This document shows, one piece after another, positions 1 to 12,009 of a DNA stretch of 64,000 nucleotides. Under the pieces are notes generated by a model. That model saw nothing but the letters and a program-made list of their open reading frames with translations, was not told the origin of the DNA and ran no database searches. A program made the translations under genes and the position numbers. Position 1 is the first letter of the stretch. Every line of letters starts with the position of its first letter. The DNA is from Topomyia yanbarensis (Eukaryota > Arthropoda > Insecta > Diptera > Culicidae). The stretch covers positions 158,112,580 through 158,176,579 of the forward strand of contig NC_080670.1 of NCBI RefSeq assembly GCF_030247195.1, in the 5' to 3' direction.

Positions 1-240
1 AGCAAGAAAATTTAAAAACCCGAACCCGACCCGAGCCCGAAATTATTAAATTTGAAAAACCTGAACCCGACCCGAGCCCGAACATTTAAAAACTTAAAAA
101 CCCGAACCCGACCCGTACCCGAGAATGAAAATTTGTAAAACCCGAACCCGACCCGACCCGAGAATTCGAAAATTTGAAAACCCGAACACGACCCGAACCC
201 GAAAATTTAAAATTTGAGAAGCCCGATCCGAATCGAGCTT
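1..240. repeat. CCCGAACCCGACCCGA minisatellite, block 1
   Basis: About six imperfect units of roughly 35-40 bp, each an A/T-rich spacer (AAATTTGAAAA-like) followed by CCCGAACCCGACCCGA(G/A)CCCGA. The array runs off the left edge of the window, so its full length is unknown. The related block at 1.88-2.12 kb shows it is a dispersed family. The open frames it creates (NPNPTR-type or GSGRVR-type peptides) are by-products of the repeat and should not be read as genes. Confidence 0.85.
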
Positions 241-1876
241 GCTAATACGGAGAATCAACCAAAAATATCGAAGATTTTTATTTCTAGGCACCCGTGCTGG
301 ACCCTAGGCTCATCTAAGAATAGTAGAATCACTCGAATCTGAAGTAGCACCATACGCATTGAGTTATATCTGCACATTGCAAAACAAATCACGCCCGAGT
401 AGAATCCGCATTGATATATACTATTATTGAACGTCAAATTTGTAATGTTCTGAGAAACTTATAAATCGTCGATATCTTAACCGGAAATTAAGTTAAATCG
501 GCAGCTAACTCATGGGGAAACATAAAGCAACATGGTCACAGTTTCCACCAACCTTGCCCTTCTTACTTAACCAAAATTTCTATTTTTTTTATCATAAACC
601 ATTCCTGCAAGGCATTTTATATAATTTATTACATGTATGAAATTAAGCTATGGCAATCGGCTATTCGTATTCGACAGTTTACATGACGTCACTCACGTTA
701 CTGGTTGGTACGGTCAAACCTGTATCGAAGGGTATCAATCAAGATTTTCTGACGTGTTCTTGATGTCCCATCATTAGCGTTAGAACGATCTACGATAGGG
801 TATCTAAGTTATTTTATGCTTCAGATTATACGGTAAGCGCGCCAGTAGAGATGCTTCGATATCTTAAGTTCCAACTCTGACGAATAATAGTATCTGTTAT
901 TTGATATAACAAAGCACTATAGCAAAGTAACTAGAAAATGCGCTTGGATCGGTAGCGTAATTTTTGCTTTTGCGGATGAAAGAGGCAAATATGCAATTCG
1001 TTATCTTCTGCAGCCCAGGTTATGGAACACACTTACTTTATATACACGTACAATGCACCGGCTCTACCTGTTCCTTCGACGCCTTCCTGTTTCATCTCCG
1101 TTACTGCATATTGCTGTATTTTTATCGTTTGTATTGGCGTTGTATTGGTTTTCAAAAAAGCATCGGAATAAATACACTTTTTGACCGGTTTTTGAAAAAA
1201 ATTGTTTAAAAGGAATTTTAATAATCTTTACAACGTCGTATAAATGGTCAAATTCGATTTGAAACTACCGGAGTTATAGCAATATGAAGAAAAAAAAAGG
1301 AATTTTGACGTATTTTAAATGCTTGTTCTATGCAAAATGAAATGTTACATAGTTAAATAGTCAAAACACGAATATTTTTAAACAGGTTACTTTACGAATG
1401 ATTTTAGATTAAAACTATCCAATTTAATTATAAATTTAATAAAATTGGACATAAAACCGTTTACGTGGAGAAAAAGTTGCCGCGGCCTAAGTATCGGTAA
1501 TAAAGTACCTGTAGAAATTTATATTCCATTATAGAAAATTGAACCGATATTTTCCGATAAATTCCTGTTAACTTGATTTATTACTAATAACCAGGAAAAA
1601 TGAATCGCAAAGAGATTTTAGATGTGAAACACGTATTGTTGAATGTTCGTTTAAAAAATTAAATAATTCAGGCAGACGGAATTTTATGCAAGAATGAAAA
1701 AATACAATATTTGAGCACCAGAAAATACGATGAGTTCTAGCGATTCAGAGGTGCTGACATTTGGTACGGTTATATGTGTCATCCATGCGTATCACGAAGT
1801 ATAATTCACTACTACAAAAAAGACTGCGTTTTGTGTATAGACGCAAACAGTGTCATGAAATGGTTGGGTTGTTTTG
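241..1876. other. unassigned AT-rich spacer
   Basis: Moderately AT-rich sequence between the two minisatellite blocks. I see no coding motif, no terminal inverted repeats and no recognisable element end. The 81-codon frame at 964-1209 has no family features and is probably chance. Confidence 0.4.
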
Positions 1877-2125
1877 TTCAAAACCCGAACCTGACCCGAC
1901 CCCGATAATTATGAATTTGAAAAACCCGAACCCGACCCGAGCCCGAAAGTTCAAAATTTCCAAAACCCGACCCGAACCTGAGAATTTCAAATTTGAAAAC
2001 CCGGAACCCGACCCGAACCCGAAAAGCTTAAATTTACAGTACCCGAACCCGACCCGAAACCCGTCGGGGTCGGGTCGGGTCCGGATTTTTACAGTCCAAA
2101 AACCCGAACCCGACCATCTCTACAG
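1877..2125. repeat. CCCGAACCCGACCCGA minisatellite, block 2, with strand switch
   Basis: Six or so units of the same composite repeat as at the left edge. At about 2060-2085 the repeat flips strand: CCCGACCCGAAACCCG is followed at once by GTCGGGGTCGGGTCGGG. The junction can fold into a C/G hairpin, and the G-rich strand has runs able to form a quadruplex. The open frame across it is a repeat artefact. Confidence 0.85.
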
Positions 2126-2827
2126 TGTTAGGCCCCATGCAAAACTGACTCAGATATCACTTCGTTAAAAGTTTAATGACTTCTTTCGACAAAGCCGGAT
2201 TTTCAAGCAGTCTTCGACAAAGTTGTAGACAATTAAATTAGTTTTCTTATTTTCACTTACAGCGATAATACGAGTCAGTTCACTTACAGCGAAAATGCGA
2301 GTTAGTGGGTGTTAACGAGAAACGTGTTGAGAATTTTTTAGTTTTTTGCTTCAAATGACTATGTCTGTGAATTGGCTCAAGTTATCTTGAATTAATAATT
2401 GATGATTTTTTCCTATGGAAAATTTTCCATGCACGATTATGACACGCCATACAAATTTTGTCATCAATACACATCTATGACACGTATGAGCGCGACTTTT
2501 GTTTACATTTATAGTAAAAACTCGCAACATAATCAACCGATCTTCCCAATACTTGAGAGATTAATACCGAATAGATAGAAGTATCAATTGTCTTCTTTGA
2601 ATTGTTTATAGAATTTATAAGTTTCAAGATATTCGCAAACTTTAAATATCGTTTTTCTCGAAATGTGCTAAATGGCCCTTGTCATAAGATAAAAAGAAGA
2701 ACATGGCTGACATTTCTCGAGCATTTTTAGTAGACAAAAAATCAACAGTAAAAATCAACCTTGAGAGGATATTAGGTTTTACACCAACCGACATAACCCC
2801 ACAAAATGAGCCGGATGAACTTCGTTT
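2126..2827. other. unassigned spacer with a short open frame
   Basis: No element ends seen. A plus-strand frame from 2703 (starting MADISRAFLVDKK) runs into the inverted repeat that follows. It contains no motif I can name. It might be a gag N-terminus or coding exon captured beside a MITE, but this cannot be supported from one copy. Confidence 0.3.
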
Positions 2828-2942
2828 AACAATTCTCGGTGGTTTGTTTACATGGGAGTTACGTGAGTTTGAATGTAACAGATGGGCACTCGTTGCACTC
2901 CAACTCACGCAAAGTAAACAAATCACTGAGAATTGTCAAACA
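2828..2942. mobile_element. short palindromic MITE-like inverted repeat
   Basis: Two imperfect inverted arms of about 45-50 bp lie almost back to back. The left arm starts ACAATTCTCGGTGGTTTGTT and the right arm ends AACAAATCACTGAGAATTGT on the same strand, its reverse complement with a few mismatches. The loop is only about 10-20 bp. No target duplication could be fixed, so the boundaries are the ends of the visible pairing. A foldback MITE or the hairpin-like end of a larger element are both possible. Confidence 0.5.
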
Positions 2943-3205
2943 TGAACGTCATTCCTCATGCGTTCATTCGTGTGGTCATCTTGTAGAACTCAATTCGGGA
3001 CAAATTAACCGCCAAGTATAGATCCCTTCAGAAGATTGAAGAGAAAACTCTCATTAAATATTAAAATTTGTACGTAATGAGCAACGCTTCGTCAATATTT
3101 CCTGGGAAACTGGGCTTAGACAACTGGGAAACTGGACTTGACAACTGAATGATAATGATTGTTACTTCTCAAATGATTTTGATAATTATAAAATATGCGT
3201 CAGAC

Positions 3206-3539
3206 CTAGGGGCAGATCACTCTAAGAATGTATAACAAATTTGCATCAAATTAGAAAAAATGCATTTAATTTCCATTTTTGCATCAGCTTTGCACTCCCT
3301 CGCAGAAAAGTTTGTTTAACAAACGTCCTACGCTGATCCACTTTGTTCGACGTTTTGTTAAATGTAGGGCTAGTTTTTCTATAGGGTTTTGACGTCTTAC
3401 ACGCAACGCAAACAACATTGCACGCAACGCAAAATCATTGCACGCAACGCAAAATACATTATGAATTTCTATTTGGATGGAAATATATGCATTTATTTCG
3501 CTGATTTTTAAAAATGCATCACAAGTGATCTGCCCCTAG
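3206..3539. mobile_element. hAT-type MITE, copy 1 (334 bp)
   Basis: Termini are CTAGGGGCAGATCACT and its exact inverse AGTGATCTGCCCCTAG. The flanks CGTCAGAC (3198-3205) and CATCAGGC (3540-3547) match at 6 of 8 positions and read as a decayed 8-bp target duplication, the size hAT transposases produce. The interior holds three direct copies of GCACGCAACGCAAA. It has no coding capacity. A second copy in opposite orientation at 19.25-19.58 kb has a perfect 8-bp duplication and confirms the ends. Confidence 0.85.
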
Positions 3540-3617
3540 CATCAGGCTCTAATTATATGCACAACTTATTTCATTTCAAATAATAGGATATCTTCTGTAA
3601 AAATCATAACCATTAAA

Positions 3618-3858
3618 GACGCTGAATCCCTCTGGATAAAGACTCGCCATCTCTATCTTATTCTTATTATTTATCAGTAAGTGTCATTCCAATCGAGCAC
3701 GAGACCTGTCAAAAGCCCTCATATCGAAGAAATTCGCTTCGAATCCTTCTGGAACGAGGGACATTGACAGGTCTCGTGCTCGATTGGAATGACACTGACA
3801 GATAAATGGTAAACAAACGATTGACGTGTCGAGTCTTTATCCACAGGGATTCAGCGTC
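3618..3858. mobile_element. palindromic MITE with nested inverted arms
   Basis: The outer arms GACGCTGAATCCCTCTGGAT and its near-exact inverse end at 3858. Inside them a second, perfect arm of about 30 bp (beginning GTGTCATTCCAATCGAGCAC in inverse form at 3757-3792) flanks a short centre. The whole 241 bp can fold into one long hairpin. The target duplication is not clear (flanks CATTAAA and GCTAATAA). A foldback-type MITE is the simplest reading. Confidence 0.65.
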
Positions 3859-4378
3859 GCTAATAACCATGTAAACAGATTTAATGCTCACAGTAATTTA
3901 TTCAATAACATTAAATTAACTTAAAATTGTTGCAATTTGGCTGAAAATCTCACTTCTTTTGTTTCAAACAGCGGTAATCAAAAAGTGCTGAAACTATTAA
4001 CTCCTGGTTGGCCATCCAGGCCAGTACTGAATTCATAAGAAACAATTATGAACTTTTCACAAAAGTGACGTTTATGAAAAACAAAATACAATTTTATAGA
4101 ATCAATAATAGATCTCATATGGGTTTCATGAGAAAAACTTATGAAATTCTTAAAGGCATATATTGGAGCGAAGTCATAAGACTGTTTTATGAAATACATT
4201 TTTTGTACGTCTATGGAGTGCATGAATAAAGATCAATGAATTCATAAGCGTTCAATGACATTCTAAAGCGTTCAATGACATCGTCAGAAGGTTGATTCAT
4301 ATGCCGAGACTTATGAAATTCTCAAATGCTTTTTGCTCAGTGTAGGAAGGATCAGACTTTTTAAGTATTTCAAGCAAA

Positions 4379-4617
4379 CTTGTTGAAAAGGTCCTATGTG
4401 CAAATGAGAGCCTCTCTTTGTTTACTTTCTCTTCCGCAAATAACACGGTCGCATCTGCGTTTGCTGCTTAACTCTTTGCATAATATGCTAGACGAAATCA
4501 TGCTCTTCCAATATGCACTGGAACATTATTGGAAAGATTAACGGTAAAGCCGTGATAATCGAAAGAGAAAGTAAACAAAGAGAGACTCTCTTTCGCACAT
4601 AGGTCCATTTCAAAAAG
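4379..4617. mobile_element. palindromic MITE (239 bp)
   Basis: Left arm CTTGTTGAAAAGGTCCTATG and right-end inverse CATAGGTCCATTTCAAAAAG extend inward for about 65 bp per arm through a shared GAGAGxCTCTCTTTGTTTACTTTCTCTT block. The centre is AT-rich with no open frame. Superfamily is undetermined because no clean target duplication is visible. Confidence 0.65.
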
Positions 4618-7600
4618 TAGGCGAGATTTTTGGTACAAACTACAAACCCTTCAAGAAATTAGCTCGACATCTAACAAAACATTGAAAGAAGTGGAACGAC
4701 GTAAGGCCTTTGTTTGCTTTTTGTACACGTCAGCAGCGCAAAAAATTTTACACTGCGTTTACATCGTAAACAGTAAACAACAGACAAATATTGAGTTATT
4801 CCCCTGACCTAGTGATGGCGAGAAGTTGAACTAGGGTTAACACTGGGCCGACATTATGGAACCATTTCGAATCGACTTTTTCATACCAGCTTACGAGCCA
4901 TTCGTTTCGAGACGCGCAATGCCACCCCTGCTTGCGAAGAATAAAAAAAATCGAAATTTCAAAGTGAAAACTGAGCTGATCCGCGCAGATTGTCTATGTC
5001 CCCTATATGTTACAACATAACCTGTTTTGTCGAACCACTCCCCCCTAAAAATGTTACGAAATACTTGAATGTTTCCATACTTATTTGCATGTAAAACATA
5101 CGGCTTTGGGTTGTATAATTACCAAACGTCAAATCATTAATAAAAAAAAAACTCATCAAGAATAACTTGGGATAAAGTTTCATTTATCAATCTATAAAAA
5201 CTGCCCAACAAATAGTCATGATGACTGACACGAGAAAAAATGGTAAGTGTATCGTCTCAAACAAGCTGTGTGAAGTAGCCATGCAAAGTTTGGCAATAGT
5301 AGTGAAACATTAATAAAAAGTTTTGAAATTTTCAATTTGTTTCTAAGAGTTTTTAAGAGTGGGTGAAATTGAACTCATTCTTTCAGATGAATAATAATGT
5401 TGACGATTAGTAGAATATATATTGTAAATATTACTGTAATTTTGTCATTGACCTCCATATATTGTGCGAATTACGAACCGTAGTGAATCATAGTCACATA
5501 ACTATTCTGCACAATCGCGTTCTATCCACAAGCCGCGTACAAGACAACTTAATTCCAATCAGCTTATCTTTATCGAAGCTGCCCGTCCTACAAATCAGCC
5601 GACAGTCAGCGGCCGTCGAAAGGATATTAAGATACTCGCCCCATCCGTGTTCCAACAGACTCGAGCGTAGATCCTCATAAGCTCAGACTCACAATCACAA
5701 ACACACCGATGTATGCAGAACTGACCTGGCTATAGAGCAACATCTGGTCTGATGAAGTCACACAAGCAAACTGCAATCGTAACGTAATCAGGTGAGTTCG
5801 GTCCCCATGCTGTCTGGTGGCCCCTTCCAGTTTCAGGCCGACCAATGGTACAGCCGGGTATTGAAACCGCTGCTGCTGGCTGGGTAGCGGAGAATGAAGA
5901 ATGTATAAATCGAAACCGAATGGGGCGAGTCATTATCCTATCAATGGCCCAATTAACCTCCTAACCTCAATTATCGTCGTTCGGGTCGGGGACTTCCTCG
6001 TTCTAGATTGGTCCCATGGTCCGGGTGGTGGAAAAATCTGCGGAATAAACAGCATCAGTTGCAGCAATTTCCGCACCGATAGATGAGAAACGAGCCCGAC
6101 GATACACAACACATATGATGCTTAGCTGATGGTTGGTCATCTGACTCCGCAACGACGCATCATCGTCGACAGCGGCGGGGGTAGCTCACTACTCGTAAAC
6201 AGAGAACGCGTCGAATATCATCTTCGTCGCCATCAAAATTCAAACGTGAAGAGCCGCAGCAATGCATCCACTGAACACGACAGTGAATGTGCAGGAAAAA
6301 ACAGCAACGATATCCTTCATTTGGGCAAAAAAGGAAGCGCGGATAAGCGAGTGAATATCGCGAAAAAAAGTACAAAGGCTTAAAGGATGATGACCACGAC
6401 GATGATGTTGATGATGATGATGTTGCTGGTCAAGGGTGTCGTTCAAAATCGGATTGGTGTCGTCACGTAGCATGGCTACACATGTTATGACAGCTTACGG
6501 TGGACGGTTCTTGTTTCAGTAGCCGATGAATGCGTGTTAAAAGAGAAGCAGCGAACTTCAAGTTTTCGCAGGTAGATTGTAAAATAAATACAATTTCTCA
6601 AACTGACCGGTTACCGTATCTTCCGAGCTCCATTTGAAACTGTTCGGTGCGTGGGAGTTATGGGAAGATCGCATAGATCGGCCTGCATCGTAGTCAGTTT
6701 GCAACCCACCACCAACTGCAACTGCGACTGCGACTGGCGTGAAAATTCCTTCCGTAAGCTATGGGGACCCTAGCTTTGTCCGCCCCCGCATACTGAGATC
6801 GAAGGCGTGCAAGAAAAAATAAACCCGTTGCAGCTCGGTAACAGCCGCAGCCTTTCTGGCGGTCTCGTTATATTCTCCGATGCGGTGAGTGTGGAGGTAC
6901 TGTGCCAGTGCAGTTGCGTGCACGGGGCTCAACAGAAACTAGAGTGAAACCATACGACTCAGACGACTTGCTTGCGTACGTGAGCTGGCTCGGACATGGC
7001 AAGCTCGCGCAATAAACCAATCAGTAAGACCGGGACCGCATGTGTATAGATAACGCGTCGATTTATTGGTAAGAATTTCGCGTAAGTGCGCGCACACGCT
7101 CTCGAATGGTTGACCGGATGCTTTGTAGTTCAGGGTTGAATTGGGATTCGGGATTAGGGAATATACGCGGTATTAGAAGTTTTTGGTGTACTAGCGCATA
7201 AAATGTACTGTTTATATGTTTTTTTATTCAAGCTTTTCAATTATTTTCCACGATAGCTATGAAGTTTTTGTACTATTTTTATAGTTTCTAGATCGATAAA
7301 ATGATAAAGCAACATATCACAGAGAAGATTCATGTTACAATCTAGGATTTCCAGAAAAAAGACATTTTGAAACAACTATTGGAAACATAACAGAACATTT
7401 GCGTTGCGTTTCGTAAACATGGTAGAACTTCGTAGATTGCAGGCTGATAAATCTCAGACTACTTGAGGAACACTTACCTAGTCCAAGCAAGAACTTGGCC
7501 TGATAATCACCATTGCGGATCACGACCCTCTTTACCGTAACTTGGGATAAAAAAAATGTGTTGGTGTGGTACTTACTGGATGAATGGAAGAGCTTGACTC

Positions 7601-8700
7601 AATGATACTCCCATAAGTACCATGGATGTTAATGTTATGTTATATAGCAGTTTCAAAGCCTATCATAAAACTCAGCATGCACATGTATGAAAATGAGCAA
7701 ATACCTTCAAAAGCGACTTCTGGCTTTCTTGGTATTTCACGAAGGTCCGTCTTCGCTATATAACACTAGATAGTTCTGGGTTACCGGTGCAGTGTTCAGT
7801 TTAGCCATAAGTTGTCAATCCAAAGTTAGTCGAGGTTGGCAAGGCTGTATTATAAAACTCAGGTTGGCAAGGCTGTATTATTGTGCAGCATGAGGCCAAA
7901 CTATGTCGCCATTCACCTCTGATACAGAACTCTTATCCCATACCTCCCCGCGGTGCCAACCGGGGTACGAGCCTTCTTATGCGTTTTTGCTTGGACGCGA
8001 GGCTGGTTCGGGTTCTGGCCCCAACAGCTGTCAGTTCGTACATTTAGACATCGGTTGAGGTTGCAGCCTGACTCAGATTCGCGTCGGGCAGGAGCTGCGA
8101 GTGAAGATCTGTGGGTCGTATGCTGACAAGGAAGGAAGGAACAAACGACGCGCGCGTTGAGCTGGTAATGTATCCGTCATAGAAAGTAATGTTTTTGGTA
8201 CAGTTATTGCTCATTTGAGGCCGCTCAAATCTCAAATAAAATCGAGTTTTCTGTTGTAGCTTCGGTTTGTCTACTACCATAAAAAAGGTTTCGAGAATTT
8301 CTTTTTCTTTTACTAGTTTTTCTTCAGTAAAAAATATCTCAAAAATATCGATTGGGTATGTTACAGTTCCTTTTCCGTAATGCTCGTGGAGATGCAGAGA
8401 AGTCTCGGTCTCAATCAATAGCGAGTGTCGGACTAACATTCCTGTTCTTCCCCGGTAGAACAGCATTGGATGTGGCCGGCGTCATTATTGACCATTTTAT
8501 GAAAGCGTTATGTCAGTGAAATTTGCACAGTGAGAATTATTTGCTCCTCCCAAGCATATTTTTTTTTGGTTTATTGTGCATTTTCACTCGCTCGGTCAAT
8601 CGCGAAGTGCAACTACGGGCAGTCTACCTAAGCTAAGTTAGTTAGTCGAATCAAACACTCCAACATTCGATTAGTGATTAGTGAAAAATATCTCCTTCAT
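4618..8700. other. unassigned region, partly GC-richer
   Basis: No recognisable protein motif or element terminus. The 5.7-7.1 kb stretch is visibly more GC-rich and less repetitive than its surroundings and could be a host regulatory or untranslated exon region, but nothing proves it. A 21-bp direct duplication (AGGTTGGCAAGGCTGTATTA plus T) sits at 7833-7853 and 7861-7881. A 140-codon minus frame at 8044-8466 shows no family features. The 7.9-8.04 kb stretch with CCTCCCCGCGGTGCCAACCG may be an unrecognised retroelement untranslated region. Confidence 0.35.
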
Positions 8701-8738
8701 GCACTTTAACATAGAAAAATCCTAGAGTCAGTAAACAA

Positions 8739-8825
8739 ATGCAGAAGTGTTTCATATGCCTGGACTTCGGTCATCACGAGAAGAATTGCAAGAGTCCTGA
8801 CAATTCCGCACTGTACATGAGATAA
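8739..8825 (+). pseudogene. LINE gag zinc-knuckle fragment
   Basis: A 28-codon frame reads MQKCFICLDFGHHEKNC followed by SPDN-type residues and a stop. CFICLDFGHHEKNC is a C-x2-C-x4-H-x4-C zinc knuckle, the nucleic-acid-binding module at the end of R1-clade ORF1 proteins. Only one of the usual three knuckles remains. It lies about 300 bp upstream of the endonuclease remnant of the R1-like element on the same strand, so it is probably the tail of that element's ORF1. Confidence 0.6.
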
Positions 8826-9129
8826 CTACCGAAGAACAGTGTCGTAGCGTGGTCTTCTCGGGCAAACTAAAAACACCATCATGATTACCTATAAAACCAT
8901 ATTTTGGTGTATGTATAGGATATTAAAGACCATGTGTGTGAGGGTAGAACAGTGAGTCTAGCTAAGTACGGTCGATGGTGGATCCAAGACATGTTGTCTA
9001 GAATTATATACATACATTTGGAACGATATCAGATGTTACTTCAAGCTATTCTCAACTTCTATTCGACAGTTTTCACAACGCCACCCGTTTTGCAATGAAA
9101 GTTCCGTTAACACATTTCGGAGAGACGGG

Positions 9130-11231
9130 AAAGAGTCTATCATCAACATCACATTCTGTAGTCCTTCACTGATGGCGAACGTGAATTGGAAAGTATGCGA
9201 GAATTACACCCATGGCGACGACCATGCGATTTGCTGCCGTACCGGCCAGCGGAACTCTGCGAAGCACGAAGAAAAATGACTGGCGAGCAAAAGTGGACGA
9301 AGACGAAAGCCTTCAATAAAGATCGCTTTGTTTGAGGCGAATCTGCCGTACGGTGGAACCGAGAACGTGGATGCTGCTGATCTAACAAGAAGGATTGTGA
9401 CGGTTCGTGAAGCCACAATGCCGCGAAAACTGAAGTCACACAATACGCAGCGTCCAGCTTATTGGTGGAACGAGACAATCAGTGCGTTACGTTTTGCTTG
9501 TTTCAGAGCTTGAAGGCGAACAAACGAACAAAACTCCAGGGCCGGATCATAGCGAACCCGAACATGTTCAGGCTAGCTATGCAGAGATGCCTTGACGAGT
9601 GCCGTTTCCCCGATAGATGGAAAAGGCAGAAATTGGTGTTGTTGCCGAAGCCCGGGAAGCCGCCAGGCGACCCATCGGCGTACAGACCAATCTGTCTAAT
9701 CGACATGACTGGCAAATTGCTTGAGAGGATTATCCTCAACAGGCTAACCCCGTACGCAGAAGGTACGGACGGTTTGTCAAGCAACCAGTTTGACTTTCGG
9801 AAAGGTAAGTCCACAGTGGACGCTCTCAACTCAGTGATAAATACTACCGAGATAGCGATCCAACGAAAAAGGCGAGGCATTCGATACTGTGCGTTAGTGA
9901 CACTTGACGTGAATAACGCATTCAACAGCACAAGCTGGGATGCCATCGCGCTCTCGTTACACCGGCTTAGCCTACCGGTGGGTCTGTACCGGATCCTGGA
10001 AAGTTACTTCCAGAACCGCGTGCTGCTATACGAGACCGATGCCGCTCAGAAAAGGGTTCCGATTACCGCCGGAGTCCCGCAGGGCTCGATCCTAGGCCCG
10101 TTGCTATGGAACCTCATGTATGACGGGGTTCTGAAACTGAAGTTCCCTCCTGGGGTCAAGATCGTCGGCTATGCCGACGACGTAACCTTGGAGGTCTACG
10201 GGTAGTCAATCCCTGAGGTAGAACTAACCGCAGAACACGCGATCAACACGGTGGAGGAATGGATGAGCGCAAAAGGCCTGGAGCTCGCCCAGCATAAGAC
10301 GGAGGTAGTTATCGTTAACAACTGCAAGTCGACACAACATGCAGTTATCCATGTGGGAGAAGTCGTGATCACCTCACAGCGGAGTCTGAAGTCTCTCGGA
10401 GTCATTATAGACGACAAGCTGACCTTCGGCAGCCACGTCGACTATACATGCAAGAGAGCGTCGACTGCTGTTGCGGTACTATCGAGGATGATGTCCAACA
10501 GCTGAAAGGTGTGCGCCAGTAGACGTAGGCTACTTGTAGGCGTTGCCGTATCTATCCTCAGGTACGGCAGCCCGTCATGGTCAAAAGCACTGAGGGTAAC
10601 CAGTTACCTACAGAAACTGGAGAGCACCTACCGCGTGATGTGTCTCAGAGTGATATCTGCCTACCGCACGGTATCACACGATGCTTCCTGCGTGATAGCG
10701 AGCATGATGCCAGTCGGGCTGGTCATTCGGGAAGATGAGGAGTGCTTCGAGCTACGTGGAAATAGTGAAGCCCGCGAGCGCACCAGGGTGACCTCGGTCG
10801 CCAGACGACAGCGTGAGTGGGATAACTCCCCGAAAGGTAGGTGGACCCACCGGCTGATACCTAACATATCGAGCTGGGTGGGCAGACCCCATGGGGAAGT
10901 TCACTTCCATCTGACACAATTCCTGTCAGGCCATGGCTGCTTCCGACAGTACCTCCACAGGTTCGGGCACGCGGAGGTCCCAGCCTGCCCTGATTGCTCG
11001 GGTGTAGACGAAACTGCCGAACACATACTGTTCGCATGTCCTCGTTTCGACGTCGAAAGAAGAGCAATGCTTGACGTCTGTGGCTGGGACACGACCCCTG
11101 ACACCCTTATTCAGCGGATGTGTCAATCGGTGGAGAAGTGGAACGCAGCCTCGACTGCAACCACCCAGATTGCCTGTTGGCTACAGGGAATTTGGCGCAC
11201 TGAGCAACAGACGACGGGCACGACTAACTAG
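9130..11231 (+). pseudogene. R1-clade LINE ORF2 (endonuclease C-terminus, RT, zinc domain), broken
   Basis: The endonuclease tail at 9130-9510 reads FCSPS, then GDDHAI (remnant of the SDH catalytic region), then ATMPRK and YWWNETIS, which mark the endonuclease-RT linker of R1-type elements. RT follows in one frame from about 9550 to 11231: PSAYRPICLID, SSNQFDFRKGKST, VTLDVNNAF (motif A), GVPQGSILGPLLWNLMYD (motif B), GYADDV (catalytic YADD). The C-terminus has HRLIPNISSWVGRPHGEV and the CPDC-ETAEHILFAC CCHC finger. Lesions: a frameshift and probable deletion near 9513-9560, in-frame TAG at 10203 and TGA at 10503. The remaining frame is open, so decay is moderate. Product would be a site- or randomly-integrating non-LTR reverse transcriptase. 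Dead now. Confidence 0.9.
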
Positions 11232-11473
11232 TGATTGGTTAGTTGGAGCGAAAAAGGCCGAGCGCAGAAAAGTGAGTGAATGGTCTGTTCATGCTGAGGC
11301 AGGTTTGGCGCAGCGACTGGCAACCGCGTAAGGGGTAAACCCAGCCACCCCGAAGTAAGGTAGAAGAGCGAGTGTATAGGCCTATATGTGCCTCATGCCA
11401 AGATTGGAGGGTCGTACCGTAGTATGTTGGGACTTAGCTATCGATGCCTCGTGGCGTGACAGAGGAGTAAAAG

Positions 11474-11850
11474 GGTGAGCATCCAAGTCAGTCTCACACG
11501 GTATTTTAAGGGTAAGCACAAAAGTCAGCCTCACATGGTATGGTAGAGGTGAACACAAAAGTAAACCTCACAAGGTATGAAAACGGTGAGCACACAAGTC
11601 AGCCTCGCATGGTATGTCTAAGAAAAATGTCCCACATGGGATGCCATGGGGAACGACAGGGGTATAATAGAGTGGTACGATCGAGAGTGAACCAGGTGAT
11701 AGGGTGAGCATCCAAGTCAGCCTCGCAAGGAACGAAAAAGGTGAGCACAAAAGTCAGCCTCATGTGGAGTGTTAGAGAGTAAATCAAGGTGCGACAGAGA
11801 GAAAGCATCCAAGTAAGCCTCATACAGGACGTACGAACGCGTGAGCGAGA
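11474..11850 (+). repeat. tandem repeats in the R1-like LINE 3' UTR
   Basis: About seven degenerate units of roughly 36-38 bp with consensus GGTGAGCACAAAAGTCAGCC TCACATGGTATG (written in two parts) at about 11475, 11510, 11547, 11584, 11700, 11738 and 11790. One unit is interrupted at 11620-11690. The array lies directly downstream of the RT stop and before the GCCATCCCCCCAGAAG stretch. It is probably part of the element's own 3' UTR. Confidence 0.7.
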
Positions 11851-12009
11851 GTGAATGAGTACATCAAGTACAGCCATCCCCCCAGAAGTAATACCGAGAG
11901 GTAGTCCCTGGGTGGAACGATGGTGGAGCCCAATGGAGTTTAGTCGGTATTAATGGTAGCGTCACCATTCGAGCCCGACACACCCCCAGCACACCTCGTG
12001 TGGTAGCTT

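Noticed and set aside
1761..2168. 135-codon frame rich in NPNPTR
   Set aside because: Translation of the C-rich minisatellite; not a gene.
3978..4330. Possible MITE with ATTCATAAG and CTGAGCAAAAAG motifs
   Set aside because: Only one plausible end was seen; no inverse partner or duplication could be found.
8044..8466. 140-codon minus-strand frame
   Set aside because: No recognisable domain, no homologous second copy and no gene context; listed only as unassigned.
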